DNA from: Simiduia sp. 21SJ11W-1
GTDB lineage: Bacteria > Pseudomonadota > Gammaproteobacteria > Pseudomonadales > Cellvibrionaceae
Direction: 5' to 3'
Length of the DNA stretch: 64,000 bases
Assembly (NCBI RefSeq): GCF_024138675.1
Contig: NZ_CP090959.1
Span: 248,001 to 312,000, forward strand
Shown here: positions 51,746 through 62,220 of the stretch, one piece after another
How positions within the stretch are numbered: the stretch's first letter is position 1
How the letters are laid out: every line of letters starts with the position of its first letter
Made by a program: the position numbers and the translations under genes
Notes under the pieces: generated by a model
Told to the model about the DNA's origin: nothing
What the model saw: only the letters and a program-made list of their open reading frames with translations
The model's database searches: none

Positions 51746-53857
51746 ATGAAAAAAATATTCTTGCTGCTGGCCATTGTGGCTGCAGTGGCGGCGTTTTACG
51801 GGCTGGGTGGCGAGGCGCTGCTGGAGCCTCAAGTGTACCGGCGTTGGCTGCAAGAGCAGCCGCTGTTGGCGGGCTTGGGCTTTGGCGCCATCTATGTGCT
51901 GGTAACGGCCTTATCGCTGCCGGGGGCTGCGGTGCTCACGCTCATTGCCGGCGGGCTCTTCGGGCTTTGGTGGGGGCTGTTGATTGTCTCTTTTGCCTCA
52001 AGCATTGGTGCCACGCTCGCCTTTCTGGCCGCCAGGCTTTTGCTGCGCGATTGGGTGCAAGCCAAGTTCGCGCGCCAATTGGCCACCATTAACCGCGGGC
52101 TTGAAAAAGACGGCGCCTTTTACTTGTTCACCCTGCGGCTGATTCCATTGGTGCCCTTTTTCGTGATCAACCTGGTGTTTGGGCTTACGCGGGTGAAAAC
52201 CTTTACCTTCTACTGGGTGAGCCAGCTGGGCATGTTGGCGGGCACGGCGGTGTATGTGAATGCCGGTGCGGAGCTTGGCCAGCTTGAAGAGCTGTCGGTC
52301 AGCGGGGTGATGTCGGCAGAAGTGTTATTGGCCTTTGCATTGCTCGCGGTATTCCCCTGGCTTGCCAAACTGCTCATGGCGCAGATCAACCGCTGGCGGG
52401 TGTATGGCCCTTACCAAAAGCCCAAGCAGTTTGATACCAACCTGGTGGTGATTGGTGCCGGCAGTGGCGGCTTGGTGTCTGCTTACATTGCCGCGGCCGT
52501 GAAGGCCAAGGTCACACTCATTGAAAAGCACGCCATGGGCGGCGATTGCCTCAACACCGGTTGTGTGCCCTCCAAGGCCTTAATTCGCTCGGCGGCAGTG
52601 GCGCAATCTATGCGTGAGGCCGAGCACTTCGGCGTACAACCGGTTGTGCCTGAGGTGGATTTCAATCGGGTGATGAGCCGCGTGCACGAGGTGATAGGCC
52701 AGGTGGCCCCGCACGACTCCATTGAGCGCTACACCGCACTCGGGGTTGATTGCATCACCGGCAGTGCGCGCCTGGTTTCGCCTTGGGAGGTGGAAGTAAA
52801 CGGCAAGATTATTCGCACCCGCGCCATTGTGCTGGCCACCGGCGCGCGCCCCAGCATCCCTGCAATCGACGGGCTTGAGCAGGTGAATTACTACACCTCC
52901 GATACCATCTGGTCACTGCGGGAAAACCCGGGCCGGCTGCTGGTTTTGGGCACCGGCCCCATCGGCTGCGAGCTGGCGCAGGCCTTTGCACGGCTGGGTG
53001 CGAACGTTACCCTGCTTGGGCGCGCGGCGCGCATTATGCCGCGCGAAGATGCCGATGTATCAGAGGCTATCAGCCAAGCGTTTGTGCGCGAAAAAATTCA
53101 GCTCATCAATGGCGCAACGGCGGTGGCCTTTGAGGTAGAAAATGGTGAACAGCGCCTGGTGTATGAACAAGATGGCAAGCGCACAAGCCTTGTGTTCGAT
53201 ACTTTGTTATTGGCCGTTGGGCGCACGCCCAACGTGGAGGGTTTTGGTGCCGAGGCATTGGGCCTTGCCCTCACTGACAATGGCAGCCTTGCCGTAGACG
53301 ATAAGCTGCGCACGCGTTTCCCCAATATTTATGGCTGCGGCGATTTGGTGGGCCCCTACCAGTTTACCCACATGGCCTCGCACCAGGCCTGGTACGCGGC
53401 GGTAAACGCCTTGTTCAGCCCGTTAAAATCTTTCAAAGTGGATTATAGCGTGGTGCCCTGGGCCACCTTTACCGCGCCGGAGGTGGCGCGCGTAGGCTTG
53501 AGTGAAGCCGAGGCACAGGCCAAGCACATTGAGTATGAAATTACCCGCTACGGCATTGATGATCTGGATCGCGCACTGGCCGATGGCACCGCCACGGGCT
53601 TTGTGAAAGTGCTCACGCCAAAGGGTAAAGACCGGATACTGGGTGCGGTTATTGTGGGCCACCACGCCAGCGAATTAATCACCGAGTTCATCAGCGCCAT
53701 GAAACACGGGCGAGGGCTAAACAGCATACTCGGCACCGTGCACATCTACCCCACCATGAGCGAGGCCAATAAATTTGCCGCCGGCAACTGGAAGCGCGCC
53801 AATGCGCCCCAGCAATTGTTGGGCTGGGTGCAAAAATTTCACGCCTGGCGGCGCTGA
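51746..53857 (+). CDS. TVP38/TMEM64 membrane domain fused to a mercuric-reductase-like flavoprotein
   Basis: A 703-residue fusion. Residues about 1-210 form a TVP38/DedA-type membrane protein (LAGLGFGAIYVLVTALSLPG, LFGLWWGLLIVSFASSIGAT and LGQLEELSVSGVMSAEVLLA). Residues about 230-703 form a class I pyridine-nucleotide-disulfide reductase: FAD motif NLVVIGAGSGGLVSAYIAAA, redox-active pair in GGDCLNTGCVPSKALI (Cys268/Cys273), NAD(P)H motif GRLLVLGTGPIGCELAQAF, and C-terminal dimer domain with VPWATFTAPEVARVGLSEAE. There is no N-terminal mercury-binding domain. The membrane-linked substrate (metal ion, lipid or disulfide) is unknown. The C-terminus is the SigA/LpdA type, ending HIYPTMSEANKFAAGNWKRA, but the last residues lack mercuric-type cysteines. 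Confidence 0.92.
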   Translation: MKKIFLLLAIVAAVAAFYGLGGEALLEPQVYRRWLQEQPLLAGLGFGAIYVLVTALSLPGAAVLTLIAGGLFGLWWGLLIVSFASSIGATLAFLAARLLLRDWVQAKFARQLATINRGLEKDGAFYLFTLRLIPLVPFFVINLVFGLTRVKTFTFYWVSQLGMLAGTAVYVNAGAELGQLEELSVSGVMSAEVLLAFALLAVFPWLAKLLMAQINRWRVYGPYQKPKQFDTNLVVIGAGSGGLVSAYIAAAVKAKVTLIEKHAMGGDCLNTGCVPSKALIRSAAVAQSMREAEHFGVQPVVPEVDFNRVMSRVHEVIGQVAPHDSIERYTALGVDCITGSARLVSPWEVEVNGKIIRTRAIVLATGARPSIPAIDGLEQVNYYTSDTIWSLRENPGRLLVLGTGPIGCELAQAFARLGANVTLLGRAARIMPREDADVSEAISQAFVREKIQLINGATAVAFEVENGEQRLVYEQDGKRTSLVFDTLLLAVGRTPNVEGFGAEALGLALTDNGSLAVDDKLRTRFPNIYGCGDLVGPYQFTHMASHQAWYAAVNALFSPLKSFKVDYSVVPWATFTAPEVARVGLSEAEAQAKHIEYEITRYGIDDLDRALADGTATGFVKVLTPKGKDRILGAVIVGHHASELITEFISAMKHGRGLNSILGTVHIYPTMSEANKFAAGNWKRANAPQQLLGWVQKFHAWRR

Positions 53858-53890
53858 TAGATTGCGCTTTTTTACAAGCTGATTACACTT

Positions 53891-53914
53891 TGGGCATTCG
53901 TTGCTGAATGCCCA
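53891..53914 (+). repeat. hairpin between the fusion and isochorismatase genes
   Basis: TGGGCATTC and GAATGCCCA arms (9 bases, 53891-53899 and 53906-53914), 6-base loop, ending 13 bases before the ATG at 53928. No T-run. It could be a weak terminator or translation-control element. Confidence 0.6.
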
Positions 53915-53927
53915 AGCCCTCACTTAT

Positions 53928-54506
53928 ATGCCGCACCTTCTGCCTGCCACCTTGCTGATTATTGATGTGCAAAAAGCCATTGATGATCCGCTTTGGGTAA
54001 GTCACGGGCCGCGCGCTAACCCGGAGGCCGAAACCCGCATAGCGGCGTTGCTGGCACACTGGCGTGCGCACCGTTGGCCGGTTGTGCATTTGCGCCACTC
54101 CTCGCAACTGGCCGGCTCGCCCTATAGCGCAAAAAGCGCGGGCTTTGCCTTCAAGTATGCGGTTAACTCCGGCCCCTTGGAGCGGGTGGTGACCAAGCGC
54201 AACAATAACGGCTTCATCAATACCGCCTTGCACGCAGAGCTTAAACAACTGCATTGCCAGCAGCTGGTGGTGTGTGGTGTAACCACTAATCACTCGGTAG
54301 ATGCCACAGTGCGCCACGCGGCAGGTTTGGGCTACCGCGTAACCCTCGCCACAGATGCCACCGCCGCCATTGCGCTGGTAACGCCAGAAGGTGAGGTGAT
54401 TGATGCAGACACAGTGCAGCGCGTGTTTCTGGCAAATCTTGCGGGCGAATACTGCGCCCTTACTCTAAGCGATGACATCATTGGTGCACACCAAAGTATT
54501 TGCTAG
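53928..54506 (+). CDS. isochorismatase-family cysteine hydrolase
   Basis: A 192-residue hydrolase of the isochorismatase-like fold (nicotinamidase, N-carbamoylsarcosine amidase and others). The catalytic triad is visible: Asp in TLLIIDVQKAIDDPLW, Lys in ERVVTKRNNNGFINT and Cys in VVCGVTTNHSVDATVRHAAG. The substrate is not assigned; the CGVTTNHSV pattern is common in uncharacterised family members. ATG 53928 is preferred to a TTG at 53901, which falls inside a hairpin loop. It is 70 bases after the fusion gene on the same strand. Confidence 0.9.
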   Translation: MPHLLPATLLIIDVQKAIDDPLWVSHGPRANPEAETRIAALLAHWRAHRWPVVHLRHSSQLAGSPYSAKSAGFAFKYAVNSGPLERVVTKRNNNGFINTALHAELKQLHCQQLVVCGVTTNHSVDATVRHAAGLGYRVTLATDATAAIALVTPEGEVIDADTVQRVFLANLAGEYCALTLSDDIIGAHQSIC

Positions 54507-54708
54507 CACGTAACCATCAGCGCCCCTTAGGTGCACAACCCCCTGCTGAAACCTTGTCTATACTCAAACCCTGCAACTATGAGCGCGCCCGGGGCCCTTG
54601 GCCTGTTGACGATCGCTGTTGTGGGCGTAGTTCAGCTTTTCTACCCGCGGGGCATGCCAGTTGGCCCTTGTACTTAACTAAGGATCTATTGCTTTAAGGA
54701 TGTAGCCT

Positions 54709-57700
54709 ATGAAGCTGCTGAGCGACTCCTACGCCTACCTGCGCTTGGTGCGGGCCTCGGCGCTTGTATTGCTGGTGGCTTTTGCAGCATTAATCTGGTT
54801 TGTGATTGAAAGCGGCCGAAGTGGTGCCTTCAAAAACCTCTCCCGTGATCTAGATAAAAGCCTTGAAGTTCAGCGGCAAATGGTAGAGAGAACCTTATCC
54901 GAGCAGCGCAACGAGCTGCGGTTTCTCTACGATACGCCGCCTATTCAGGGCATAGCACGTGCCGCCAACAACCAAGGTACAGACCCGCACGATGGCACTT
55001 CCATTGCCGAGTGGAAGCAGCGTTTGGCCACCATTTTTACTGCCTACCTAAAAACCAATGCCGATGTGAACCAGGTACGCTACATAGGTGTGGCAAACAA
55101 TGGCCTTGAGCTAGTGCGTGTTGAGCGCGACCAAATGTCGGTAGAAGTGGTAGAGAATGCCTTTTTGCAAAAAAAAGGTGAGCGGGATTATTTTACTGAA
55201 ACGGCCCGACTGCCCATTGGACAAATCTATACCTCTGACATCAATTTAAACCGCGAGCACGGTAAAATTGTGTTTCCACTCGAGCCAACCTACCGATTGG
55301 CCATTCCCATCTATGACCGCGTAGACAGTGTGTTTGGCATATTAATTATTAACTTTAATGCCGAGTTTCTGTTTGAACGCATGCGCGACACCTTATCTAG
55401 CCGGCAATACCTGTTTCTGGTTAACAGTGATGGCGGCATCATTGTCGATGGTTATGGGCAGCACAGTTTCGGCTTCGAACAAGATCAAGCAAGCACCTGG
55501 CACAACCATTACGTTGAGTTTGCCGCTGGCGGCGGTGCAACCAGAATAGTCTCTCAAGAAGGGGCTGAACTCTTTGCCAGGGCGCGCGAATTGAGCGTAT
55601 TGGGTGTAGAGCACCATAATGTCTTGCGGCTGATTGTAGCTATTGGTTATGACGCAGTAGATGACCTGATGAATGCACAGGTTATGGGCGGCATTTACGC
55701 GGCATCCGGCGGTATGTTGGTGTGCCTTGTGTTGCTATTTATGTATCAATCGAATGTCCAGCAGTCCGTCAAGCTCAAAGAGGCTCACGCCAACTTCCGT
55801 GCCCTCATTGAAGGCTCGCAAGATGCCATTCTCACACTGGATGAAAGTGGCAGAATTACTTCTTGGAATTTGGCGGCTATTGAAACCTTGGGTTACAGCG
55901 AAGGTCAGGCACTCGGTAAGCCTATTGATTTCCTTTTTTCCAACGACACCCACCAGCAGATGTTTGATGCGTTGTTTAACAGAGTGTTGAACAACGAATT
56001 TACCGAGCCCCTACGCTTGCCGGTGGTGCGTGCGGATAATCAGCAGCTGGAGGTGGAAGTTAAACTTTCACCAATTAAAACTTCAGTGGGCAATGTGGGT
56101 GGTGTGTCGGCATTTGTTCGCGACGTGAGCGTGCAGGTGCAAGCCGAGCAGGCCATTCGCGATGCCAATAAACAGTTAGAGGCACAGGTGGAGTCGCGCA
56201 CCAAAGAGCTTGCCCGGGCTGTTGATCATGCCAAGGCTGCCAACGCTGCAAAAAGTGGATTCATTGCCAATGTGAGCCATGAAATACGCACCCCACTCAA
56301 TGGCATTGTAGGTATGCTGAGGCTATTGCATAAAGATCTTGAAAAACAAGAGCGTGAAAAATATCTAAGCTTGGCAGAAAAGAGCGCGGTGGTGCTTTCG
56401 AGTTTAATAAATGATGTGCTGGATCTCTCCAAGATTGAAGCCAATAAACTGGACATAGATTCGTCACGCTATTGCCTGACCACAGTGGTTGATGACCTGG
56501 TGAATTCACTCGCCATTAAAGCCAATGAGCAGAATATCGATTTCGTACTCAATGCCGCAAAGGTTAAGCACCATTATCTGATTGGCGATGGTAAACGCCT
56601 GCGTCAGGTGCTCACCAACCTTATCGGTAATTCACTTAAATTTACAGAGTCGGGTTATGTACATGTAAGTCTTGAGACTGAAATTATCGAGCACGATAAA
56701 GTCCGGGTTTTTGGTGTAGTGAAAGACTCCGGTATAGGTATTGCGGAAGACAAACTGAAGGCTGTTTTCGGAGCCTTTGCCCAAGCAGACAGCAGTGTGA
56801 CCCGCGAATTCGGCGGCACAGGGCTCGGGTTGTCGATTTCGCGACAAATATGCCAGTTAATGGGCGGCGATATTGCGGCCACCAGTGTGGCGGGCAAGGG
56901 ATCGGAATTCTCGTTCACTCTTGTACAGAGGCTAGATCCCGCAGACAGAAATCCGTTTCAGGATGTAAGCCTAAATGGCATGCGCGCTTTGGTACACACA
57001 AGCCAGGAATATGTAAGCCGCAGTTTGAGCGATTATCTAAAAGTCTTGGGAGTGACCAAGATTGAGTGGCCGGCCAACACCAAAGATGCAGCATTTAATG
57101 CCGAAGACTACGACCTGGTGTTTATTGACATACACCTGCTAACTGACAGTCGGGTGATCTTGTCTGAGGCCAATAGCATTATTCTTCACAAAAGTATTAT
57201 GCATGCCAGCAAGCAACTTAAGGGCTTTGAAAATTTTCGAAAGCTTAACAAGCCCGTCACCCTCACAGACCTTGTAGATCTTTTAAGGTTGATGCAAAAC
57301 GGAGGCAAAAAAGCGGCCGGTATGCCGGAAATCCAGGCGCAAAGTGGCGCATCACCGCTGCAGCTATTAAAGGGGCGCGCAGCGCTACTCGTCGATGATA
57401 ATCAGGTGAATCTTGAGATCGCCGTGGGTTTACTGGCCGATATCGGCATGCAGGTGATCACGGCGGAGAACGGCGAAGATGCGTTGGCAAAGCTAAATGA
57501 CCCGGCCAATGCCTTTGATATTATTCTAATGGATTGCCAAATGCCCGTGTTGGATGGTTATGAAACGTCCAGGCTAATTCGTGAGGGCAAAGGCGGTTTA
57601 CACAATGCCGATCTACCTATCATTGCCATGACGGCCAACGCCATGGCGGGCGACAAAGACCGTTGCCTGGTGGCAGGGATGAGTGACTATTTAACCAAAC

Positions 57701-57762
57701 CCCTGGACCCAGAGGAGTTTGATAACATGCTGTACCGCTGGCTAAAGCCCGAGCTTAAGTAG
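54709..57762 (+). CDS. hybrid sensor histidine kinase with PAS and two receiver domains
   Basis: A 1017-residue membrane sensor. Membrane helices lie at about residues 14-34 and 330-350 and bracket a sensing domain of about 290 residues in the periplasm, with cache-like segments (DVNQVRYIGVANNGLELVRV and YRLAIPIYDRVDSVFGILII). Then PAS (about 358-480, FRALIEGSQDAILTLDESGR), HisKA with His524 in FIANVSHEIRTPLNGIVGML, HATPase ([32 protein letters not shown]), a degenerate receiver at about 750-865 (DYDLVFIDIHLL), and an intact receiver with Asp942 in IILMDCQMPVLDGYETSRL. No phosphotransfer domain is present, so an external one is needed. It is convergent with another hybrid kinase. Confidence 0.93.
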   Translation: MKLLSDSYAYLRLVRASALVLLVAFAALIWFVIESGRSGAFKNLSRDLDKSLEVQRQMVERTLSEQRNELRFLYDTPPIQGIARAANNQGTDPHDGTSIAEWKQRLATIFTAYLKTNADVNQVRYIGVANNGLELVRVERDQMSVEVVENAFLQKKGERDYFTETARLPIGQIYTSDINLNREHGKIVFPLEPTYRLAIPIYDRVDSVFGILIINFNAEFLFERMRDTLSSRQYLFLVNSDGGIIVDGYGQHSFGFEQDQASTWHNHYVEFAAGGGATRIVSQEGAELFARARELSVLGVEHHNVLRLIVAIGYDAVDDLMNAQVMGGIYAASGGMLVCLVLLFMYQSNVQQSVKLKEAHANFRALIEGSQDAILTLDESGRITSWNLAAIETLGYSEGQALGKPIDFLFSNDTHQQMFDALFNRVLNNEFTEPLRLPVVRADNQQLEVEVKLSPIKTSVGNVGGVSAFVRDVSVQVQAEQAIRDANKQLEAQVESRTKELARAVDHAKAANAAKSGFIANVSHEIRTPLNGIVGMLRLLHKDLEKQEREKYLSLAEKSAVVLSSLINDVLDLSKIEANKLDIDSSRYCLTTVVDDLVNSLAIKANEQNIDFVLNAAKVKHHYLIGDGKRLRQVLTNLIGNSLKFTESGYVHVSLETEIIEHDKVRVFGVVKDSGIGIAEDKLKAVFGAFAQADSSVTREFGGTGLGLSISRQICQLMGGDIAATSVAGKGSEFSFTLVQRLDPADRNPFQDVSLNGMRALVHTSQEYVSRSLSDYLKVLGVTKIEWPANTKDAAFNAEDYDLVFIDIHLLTDSRVILSEANSIILHKSIMHASKQLKGFENFRKLNKPVTLTDLVDLLRLMQNGGKKAAGMPEIQAQSGASPLQLLKGRAALLVDDNQVNLEIAVGLLADIGMQVITAENGEDALAKLNDPANAFDIILMDCQMPVLDGYETSRLIREGKGGLHNADLPIIAMTANAMAGDKDRCLVAGMSDYLTKPLDPEEFDNMLYRWLKPELK

Positions 57763-57934
57763 GGTGTGGCAGGTACCTGCGCCTGTGCGCGCCGGCACTG
57801 ATTGGCTCTTACATGCAAATAACCTTTATGGCTTTATGCGCAACTTCCTGTACTTAAAAATATAATCCGCAAAAGGGCGGAGCGATTTAGGCCGTGTGTT
57901 TATCCGGTGATGCGCAGGTAGTGCTTGATGACGT

Positions 57935-60328
57935 TTAGATCATAGCTTGTGCGTGAGTTTTTAAAATGCCCACTTTCTCAAAGGCCTGCTTTAAGGCTTC
58001 AACGGTGACCGGTTTACTCAGGTAGTGGTTCATGCCACTTGCGTAAACGGCTTCACGGTGCTCTTGCATGGCGTGGGCGGTAAGCGCCACGATGATGGAA
58101 TCTGGCAGCATGTTGCGGCGCTCGTACTCGCGAATGCTGCGCGTGGCCTCAAAGCCATCCATCTCGGGCATCTCGCAATCCATTAACACCAAGTCAAAAT
58201 CTGCATCACCTGCGGTAACCGCCTCGAAAGCCAGGCGGCCGTTTTCCACAATGGTGGGCTTGATGCCAAATTTACCGAGCAGCCCTTTAATCACCATGCG
58301 GTTAACCTGGTTGTCTTCGGCTACCAGTACTTTCAGGTTGGCATAGAGATTGTTTGTGCTGTCGCTTTTTGTTTTGGCGGTTTCCGTTTTGTGGCCCAAA
58401 AGGCCTGCCAGAATCAGTCGCAATTTGTTGGGCGTGACCGGTTTTCTATGCACCTGCTGAATGCCGGCTTCGGCCAGCTGGTGGGCATCTGGCATGGTGT
58501 CGCCACCGGTTTGCATGGCAACGGGTAGCGTGGGGCTTGCGAGGTTGCGAATTTTTTTGCTAAGCGAAAGGCTATCCAGTTCGGGCATGTCGTTATCGAG
58601 GTAGGCGAAATCAATCGTTGGGCTATTTTCTGAATCCAGGAGGGCAAGGGTTTCTGCCTCGTTGGTGGTTTGATGTACCTCTATACCCCAGCTGCGCGCA
58701 TGCTGGTTGATAATGCCGGCCAGGTAGCTGTTGTCTTCCACCACCAGCAGCTGCTTGCCTTGCAACAAATCGGCCGGCACTTCCGGGGGCAGGCTATCGG
58801 TTTCGGCCGCCAGTTCGAAGCGCGCGGTAAACCAGAAGGTAGAGCCTTCACCTTCGGCTGAGTCTACGCCTATCTCTCCGCCCATCATTTCTGCCAGGCG
58901 TTTACAAATGGCAAGGCCTAGGCCTGTGCCGCCAAACTTGCGGGTGGTTGAGCTGTCTGCCTGGCTGAAGGATTGAAACAGCCGCGCGATGCCCTCTTCG
59001 TTAATGCCGATACCGCTGTCGCGAATGCTGAAACAAATAAGCGGCGCATCGCTTTCGGGTTTGCGCAAGCACCGGGCTTCCACAATCACGAAACCTTCAC
59101 TGGTAAATTTAAAGGCGTTGCCAATTAAATTGATGAGCACCTGGCGCAGGCGGGTTTGGTCGCCCAGCAAGTTGAGCGGCGTGCCGGGGGCGACGCTGCC
59201 AATTAATTCTATGTGGCGTTTGTTGGCGGTGGCGCCGAACAATTGCACGCAATCTTCCAAGAGGTCTTCCAGGTTGAAGGGCGCTGCTTCCAGCTCCATT
59301 TTGCCGGCTTCAATTTTGGAGTAATCCAGAATGTCGTTAATGATGTCGATCAGGGTTTCGCCCGAGCGGTGAATCACATCCAGGTAGTGTTGTTGGGTGT
59401 TGTTGAGCGGCGTGTCGCGCAGCAGCTCCACCATGCCAATCACCCCGTTCATGGGGGTGCGAATCTCGTGGCTCATGGTGGCCAGAAATTGGCTCTTGGC
59501 GCGGTTGGCAGATTCGGCCACGGCTTTTTGCCGTTCGGATTCAAGCTTTTGCTGTTTTTCGGTGAGCAACGCGGTTTCAATGGCCTGGCGCTGTTCGATA
59601 TCTTCCAGCAGCGAGTTGCGCATTTGGTTAAAGGCGTTTACCACGTTGTCTAATTCATCGGGTTGGGCCGGGTCTTTGTGGCGCTTGAGTTTGAGCGGCG
59701 TTGAGAGGTTATCGAGGCTGAGCTGGCGGGCGTACTGGGCGATGGTTTCCATGTGGCGGGTTAGCAGCGAGCGCACCAGCCATAAAATAAATAGTGAGAT
59801 CAACAGCGTTTTGGTGCCCTGCAATACGCCGATGTAAATGGCGCGCCCCCAAAGTTTGTTGTACACGCTGTTGAGGCTTGCGGTAATAATCAGTTTGCCG
59901 AGTTCCTGCTCGGGGGTGTTCGGATCTGAGTAGATGAGCGGGTATTCTTTTACCAGCGTGCCGCGGCTGTTTTCTTCGCTAGTATTGACCGCTCTGTTGC
60001 CGGAGCTTGCGGTCATGGCTTGATCGGTATTGTTCCAGTCGCGCCACACCACTGTCACCTGGGCTACGTCTTCTACTTCCAGTACCGATTGAATTTGCAC
60101 GTTGAGCTGCTCTTCATCGAAGCCCCAAAGGCTTTTGGTGATAGAGGGCAGGGTGCTGATGCGCACCTGGTCTAATCGCTTGTTGAGCGCGTCTATGTCG
60201 TCGTTAAAGCTCACATACAGCTGCACCAAAATGGCAAACAGCGCCATGGCCGAGCTGCTGATAATGATCAGTGCCAGCAGTCGTGTTGCGATGGGGTTTT
60301 CGCGGCGGTAGCGGGTCAGGCTGAACAT
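57935..60328 (-). CDS. hybrid sensor histidine kinase with HAMP and two receivers
   Basis: A 797-residue membrane sensor. Helices at about residues 14-37 and 168-188 bracket a periplasmic sensing domain of about 130 residues; then HAMP (about 190-245), HisKA with His287 in [20 protein letters not shown], HATPase ([55 protein letters not shown]), a receiver at about 520-630 ([18 protein letters not shown], with LDNDMPELD) and a second receiver at about 665-785 ([20 protein letters not shown], Asp717 in [19 protein letters not shown]). No Hpt domain; a separate phosphotransfer protein is required. It lies tail-to-tail with the other hybrid kinase, 172 bases apart. Confidence 0.93.
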   Translation of the reverse strand: MFSLTRYRRENPIATRLLALIIISSSAMALFAILVQLYVSFNDDIDALNKRLDQVRISTLPSITKSLWGFDEEQLNVQIQSVLEVEDVAQVTVVWRDWNNTDQAMTASSGNRAVNTSEENSRGTLVKEYPLIYSDPNTPEQELGKLIITASLNSVYNKLWGRAIYIGVLQGTKTLLISLFILWLVRSLLTRHMETIAQYARQLSLDNLSTPLKLKRHKDPAQPDELDNVVNAFNQMRNSLLEDIEQRQAIETALLTEKQQKLESERQKAVAESANRAKSQFLATMSHEIRTPMNGVIGMVELLRDTPLNNTQQHYLDVIHRSGETLIDIINDILDYSKIEAGKMELEAAPFNLEDLLEDCVQLFGATANKRHIELIGSVAPGTPLNLLGDQTRLRQVLINLIGNAFKFTSEGFVIVEARCLRKPESDAPLICFSIRDSGIGINEEGIARLFQSFSQADSSTTRKFGGTGLGLAICKRLAEMMGGEIGVDSAEGEGSTFWFTARFELAAETDSLPPEVPADLLQGKQLLVVEDNSYLAGIINQHARSWGIEVHQTTNEAETLALLDSENSPTIDFAYLDNDMPELDSLSLSKKIRNLASPTLPVAMQTGGDTMPDAHQLAEAGIQQVHRKPVTPNKLRLILAGLLGHKTETAKTKSDSTNNLYANLKVLVAEDNQVNRMVIKGLLGKFGIKPTIVENGRLAFEAVTAGDADFDLVLMDCEMPEMDGFEATRSIREYERRNMLPDSIIVALTAHAMQEHREAVYASGMNHYLSKPVTVEALKQAFEKVGILKTHAQAMI

Positions 60329-60419
60329 AGTCGCAGGCGATTTCCTTTGGCCAAAAGCGGTGGCTTGGGTGCGCCCGCCTTCGGCCGCACCTCAGAAAGT
60401 GTAGCAGCTAAACGGCGGG

Positions 60420-61601
60420 CTATTCGGGCTCGAAGGCCAGCAATAGCCGGTTCAAAAACCGGCTGCCCAAAGGGGTGGCCTGCAGCCTGTCCGGGGTTAT
60501 CAGGCCTTGATCGCGCAGGCGGCCAAGGGTGGGCTCCAGTGCCTTGAGGCTCAAGCCCGTGCGGGCTTCAAACAGGCTGGCCTCTACGCCTGCGCTTAAG
60601 CGCAGGGCATTCATCATGAACTCCAGCGGCAGGTCGGCTGGGGCAAGTGGCTCAGTGCTGGCGGCAAAGCTGAAGTGGCTGCCGGGCTGGGGCGGTTGGC
60701 CCGCGCGCTGCAGGTAGTGCTCGGGTGTGCGGGTTTTCCAGCGGCGCACCATCGCGAGCCTGCCTTCATGAAGGTGGCTGAGTTTGCCGTGGGCACCGGC
60801 ACCCACGCCCACATAGTCGCCAAATTGCCAGTAGTTGAGGTTGTGGCGCGCAGCCTTGCCCGGTTTGGCATAGGCCGAGATTTCGTACTGGCCAAGGCCC
60901 GCCTCTCTCAGTGCCGCGGCGCCTGCGTCTTGAATATCCGCCAGGGTGTCTTCCACGGGCAGTGTGGGCGGGCGCCTGAAGAACTCGGTATTGGGCTCGA
61001 TGGTGAGCTGGTACCACGAGAGGTGGTTGGGTTCCAGCGCCAGCGCCTGGCGCAAATCCTCTGCTGCATCGGCGGGCGTTTGATCGGGCAGCCCGTGCAT
61101 TAAATCCAGGTTGAAGTTATCTATGCCGGCCCGTCTGGCCATGATGACCGCCGCCTGCGCCTCAGCGCCGCTGTGAATGCGGCCAAGGTGTGCAAGCTGC
61201 TTGGGGTTGAAACTTTGCACCCCAAGGGAAAGCCGGTTCACGCCGGCGGCCCGGTAGCCGGCAAAGCGCTGCTGCTCGGCGGTGCCGGGGTTGGCCTCAA
61301 GGGTGATTTCAATATCTGGCGCAAAACCAAAGCAGCGCTCGGCGCCCTCAAGCAGTGCGCCAATAGCGTGTGCGCTAAACAGGCTGGGTGTGCCGCCGCC
61401 AAAGAAAATGGAGGTGAGCGGCCGGTTGTGGGTGAAGGGCTGCTCTTGCGCCATATCGGCCAGCACCGCGGCCACGTAGGCGGCCTCGGGCAGCTCTGCA
61501 CCGGCCTTATGGGAGTTGAAATCGCAATAGGGGCACTTGCGCACGCACCAGGGAATGTGGATGTAAAGTGACAGCGGCGGCAGGCAATCGGTGGGCATCA
61601 T
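60420..61601 (-). CDS. hemW: radical SAM protein HemW (heme chaperone)
   Basis: Binds heme and is proposed to deliver it to respiratory membrane proteins; formerly called oxygen-independent coproporphyrinogen oxidase. The 393-residue protein has the radical-SAM cluster CVRKCPYCDFNSHKAG (CX3CX2C), SIFFGGGTPSLFSAHAIG, the SAM-region RLSLGVQSFNPKQLAHLGR and NLDLMHGLPDQTPADAAEDL. It lacks the N-terminal extension of HemN, and length (393) matches E. coli HemW (378). Eight bases separate it from rdgB upstream; this order is as in Pseudomonas. Confidence 0.93.
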   Translation of the reverse strand: MMPTDCLPPLSLYIHIPWCVRKCPYCDFNSHKAGAELPEAAYVAAVLADMAQEQPFTHNRPLTSIFFGGGTPSLFSAHAIGALLEGAERCFGFAPDIEITLEANPGTAEQQRFAGYRAAGVNRLSLGVQSFNPKQLAHLGRIHSGAEAQAAVIMARRAGIDNFNLDLMHGLPDQTPADAAEDLRQALALEPNHLSWYQLTIEPNTEFFRRPPTLPVEDTLADIQDAGAAALREAGLGQYEISAYAKPGKAARHNLNYWQFGDYVGVGAGAHGKLSHLHEGRLAMVRRWKTRTPEHYLQRAGQPPQPGSHFSFAASTEPLAPADLPLEFMMNALRLSAGVEASLFEARTGLSLKALEPTLGRLRDQGLITPDRLQATPLGSRFLNRLLLAFEPE

Positions 61602-61608
61602 CGGCGTG

Positions 61609-62220
61609 TCAGGCGCTGTGGCTCGCTGACAATTCAGCCAACAGTTTTTTCAGTGCCTGACCGCGGTGCGACAGCGCGCTTTTTTCTTCCTTGGAAAGTT
61701 GTGCCGAGGCGCATTGGCGCTCAGGCACCCAGAATAACGGATCGTAGCCAAAGCCATTGTCGCCCGCAGGTTGCGTGAGAATCTCACCGCGCCATTCGCC
61801 CTGGCAAATGATCGGCACCGGGTCGTCGGCGTGGCGCACCAGTGCCAGCACACATAAAAAGCGTGCCGTGCGTGCGCTTCTGGGTTGGCCTTCCAGTGCT
61901 TGCAGCAACTTGGCGTTGTTGGCGGCATCGTTGCCGTGCTCGCCTGCGTAGCGCGCAGAATAAATACCGGGCGCACCCTTGAGGGCGTCTACGCACAGGC
62001 CCGAGTCGTCGGCGAGTGCCGGGCGGTTGGCAATACGGGCTGCGTGCCGGGCTTTTAATATGGCGTTTTCCACAAAGCTCAGGCCCGTTTCTTCGGCATC
62101 TGGGATGTCAAAAGCCGACTGCGGCACTACGCGAATACCGCACTCGGCCAACAGGTGATTGAGTTCTGTGATTTTGCCGGCGTTGTTGCTGGCCAGCACA
62201 ATTTCACTGATCGTTGACAT
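61609..62220 (-). CDS. rdgB: XTP/dITP pyrophosphatase
   Basis: House-cleaning pyrophosphatase removing non-canonical purine nucleotides (dITP, XTP). The 203-residue protein starts [20 protein letters not shown], and has the family motifs [60 protein letters not shown] and [15 protein letters not shown]. Length matches E. coli RdgB (197). The start overlaps the DUF4426 stop by 17 bases. Position in metX-metW-DUF4426-rdgB-hemW is typical. Confidence 0.95.
   Translation of the reverse strand: MSTISEIVLASNNAGKITELNHLLAECGIRVVPQSAFDIPDAEETGLSFVENAILKARHAARIANRPALADDSGLCVDALKGAPGIYSARYAGEHGNDAANNAKLLQALEGQPRSARTARFLCVLALVRHADDPVPIICQGEWRGEILTQPAGDNGFGYDPLFWVPERQCASAQLSKEEKSALSHRGQALKKLLAELSASHSA

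Noticed and set aside
53901-53927. TTG start that would extend the isochorismatase-family protein by nine residues
   Set aside because: The codon falls in the loop of a 9-base hairpin and the family starts near the ATG at 53928.
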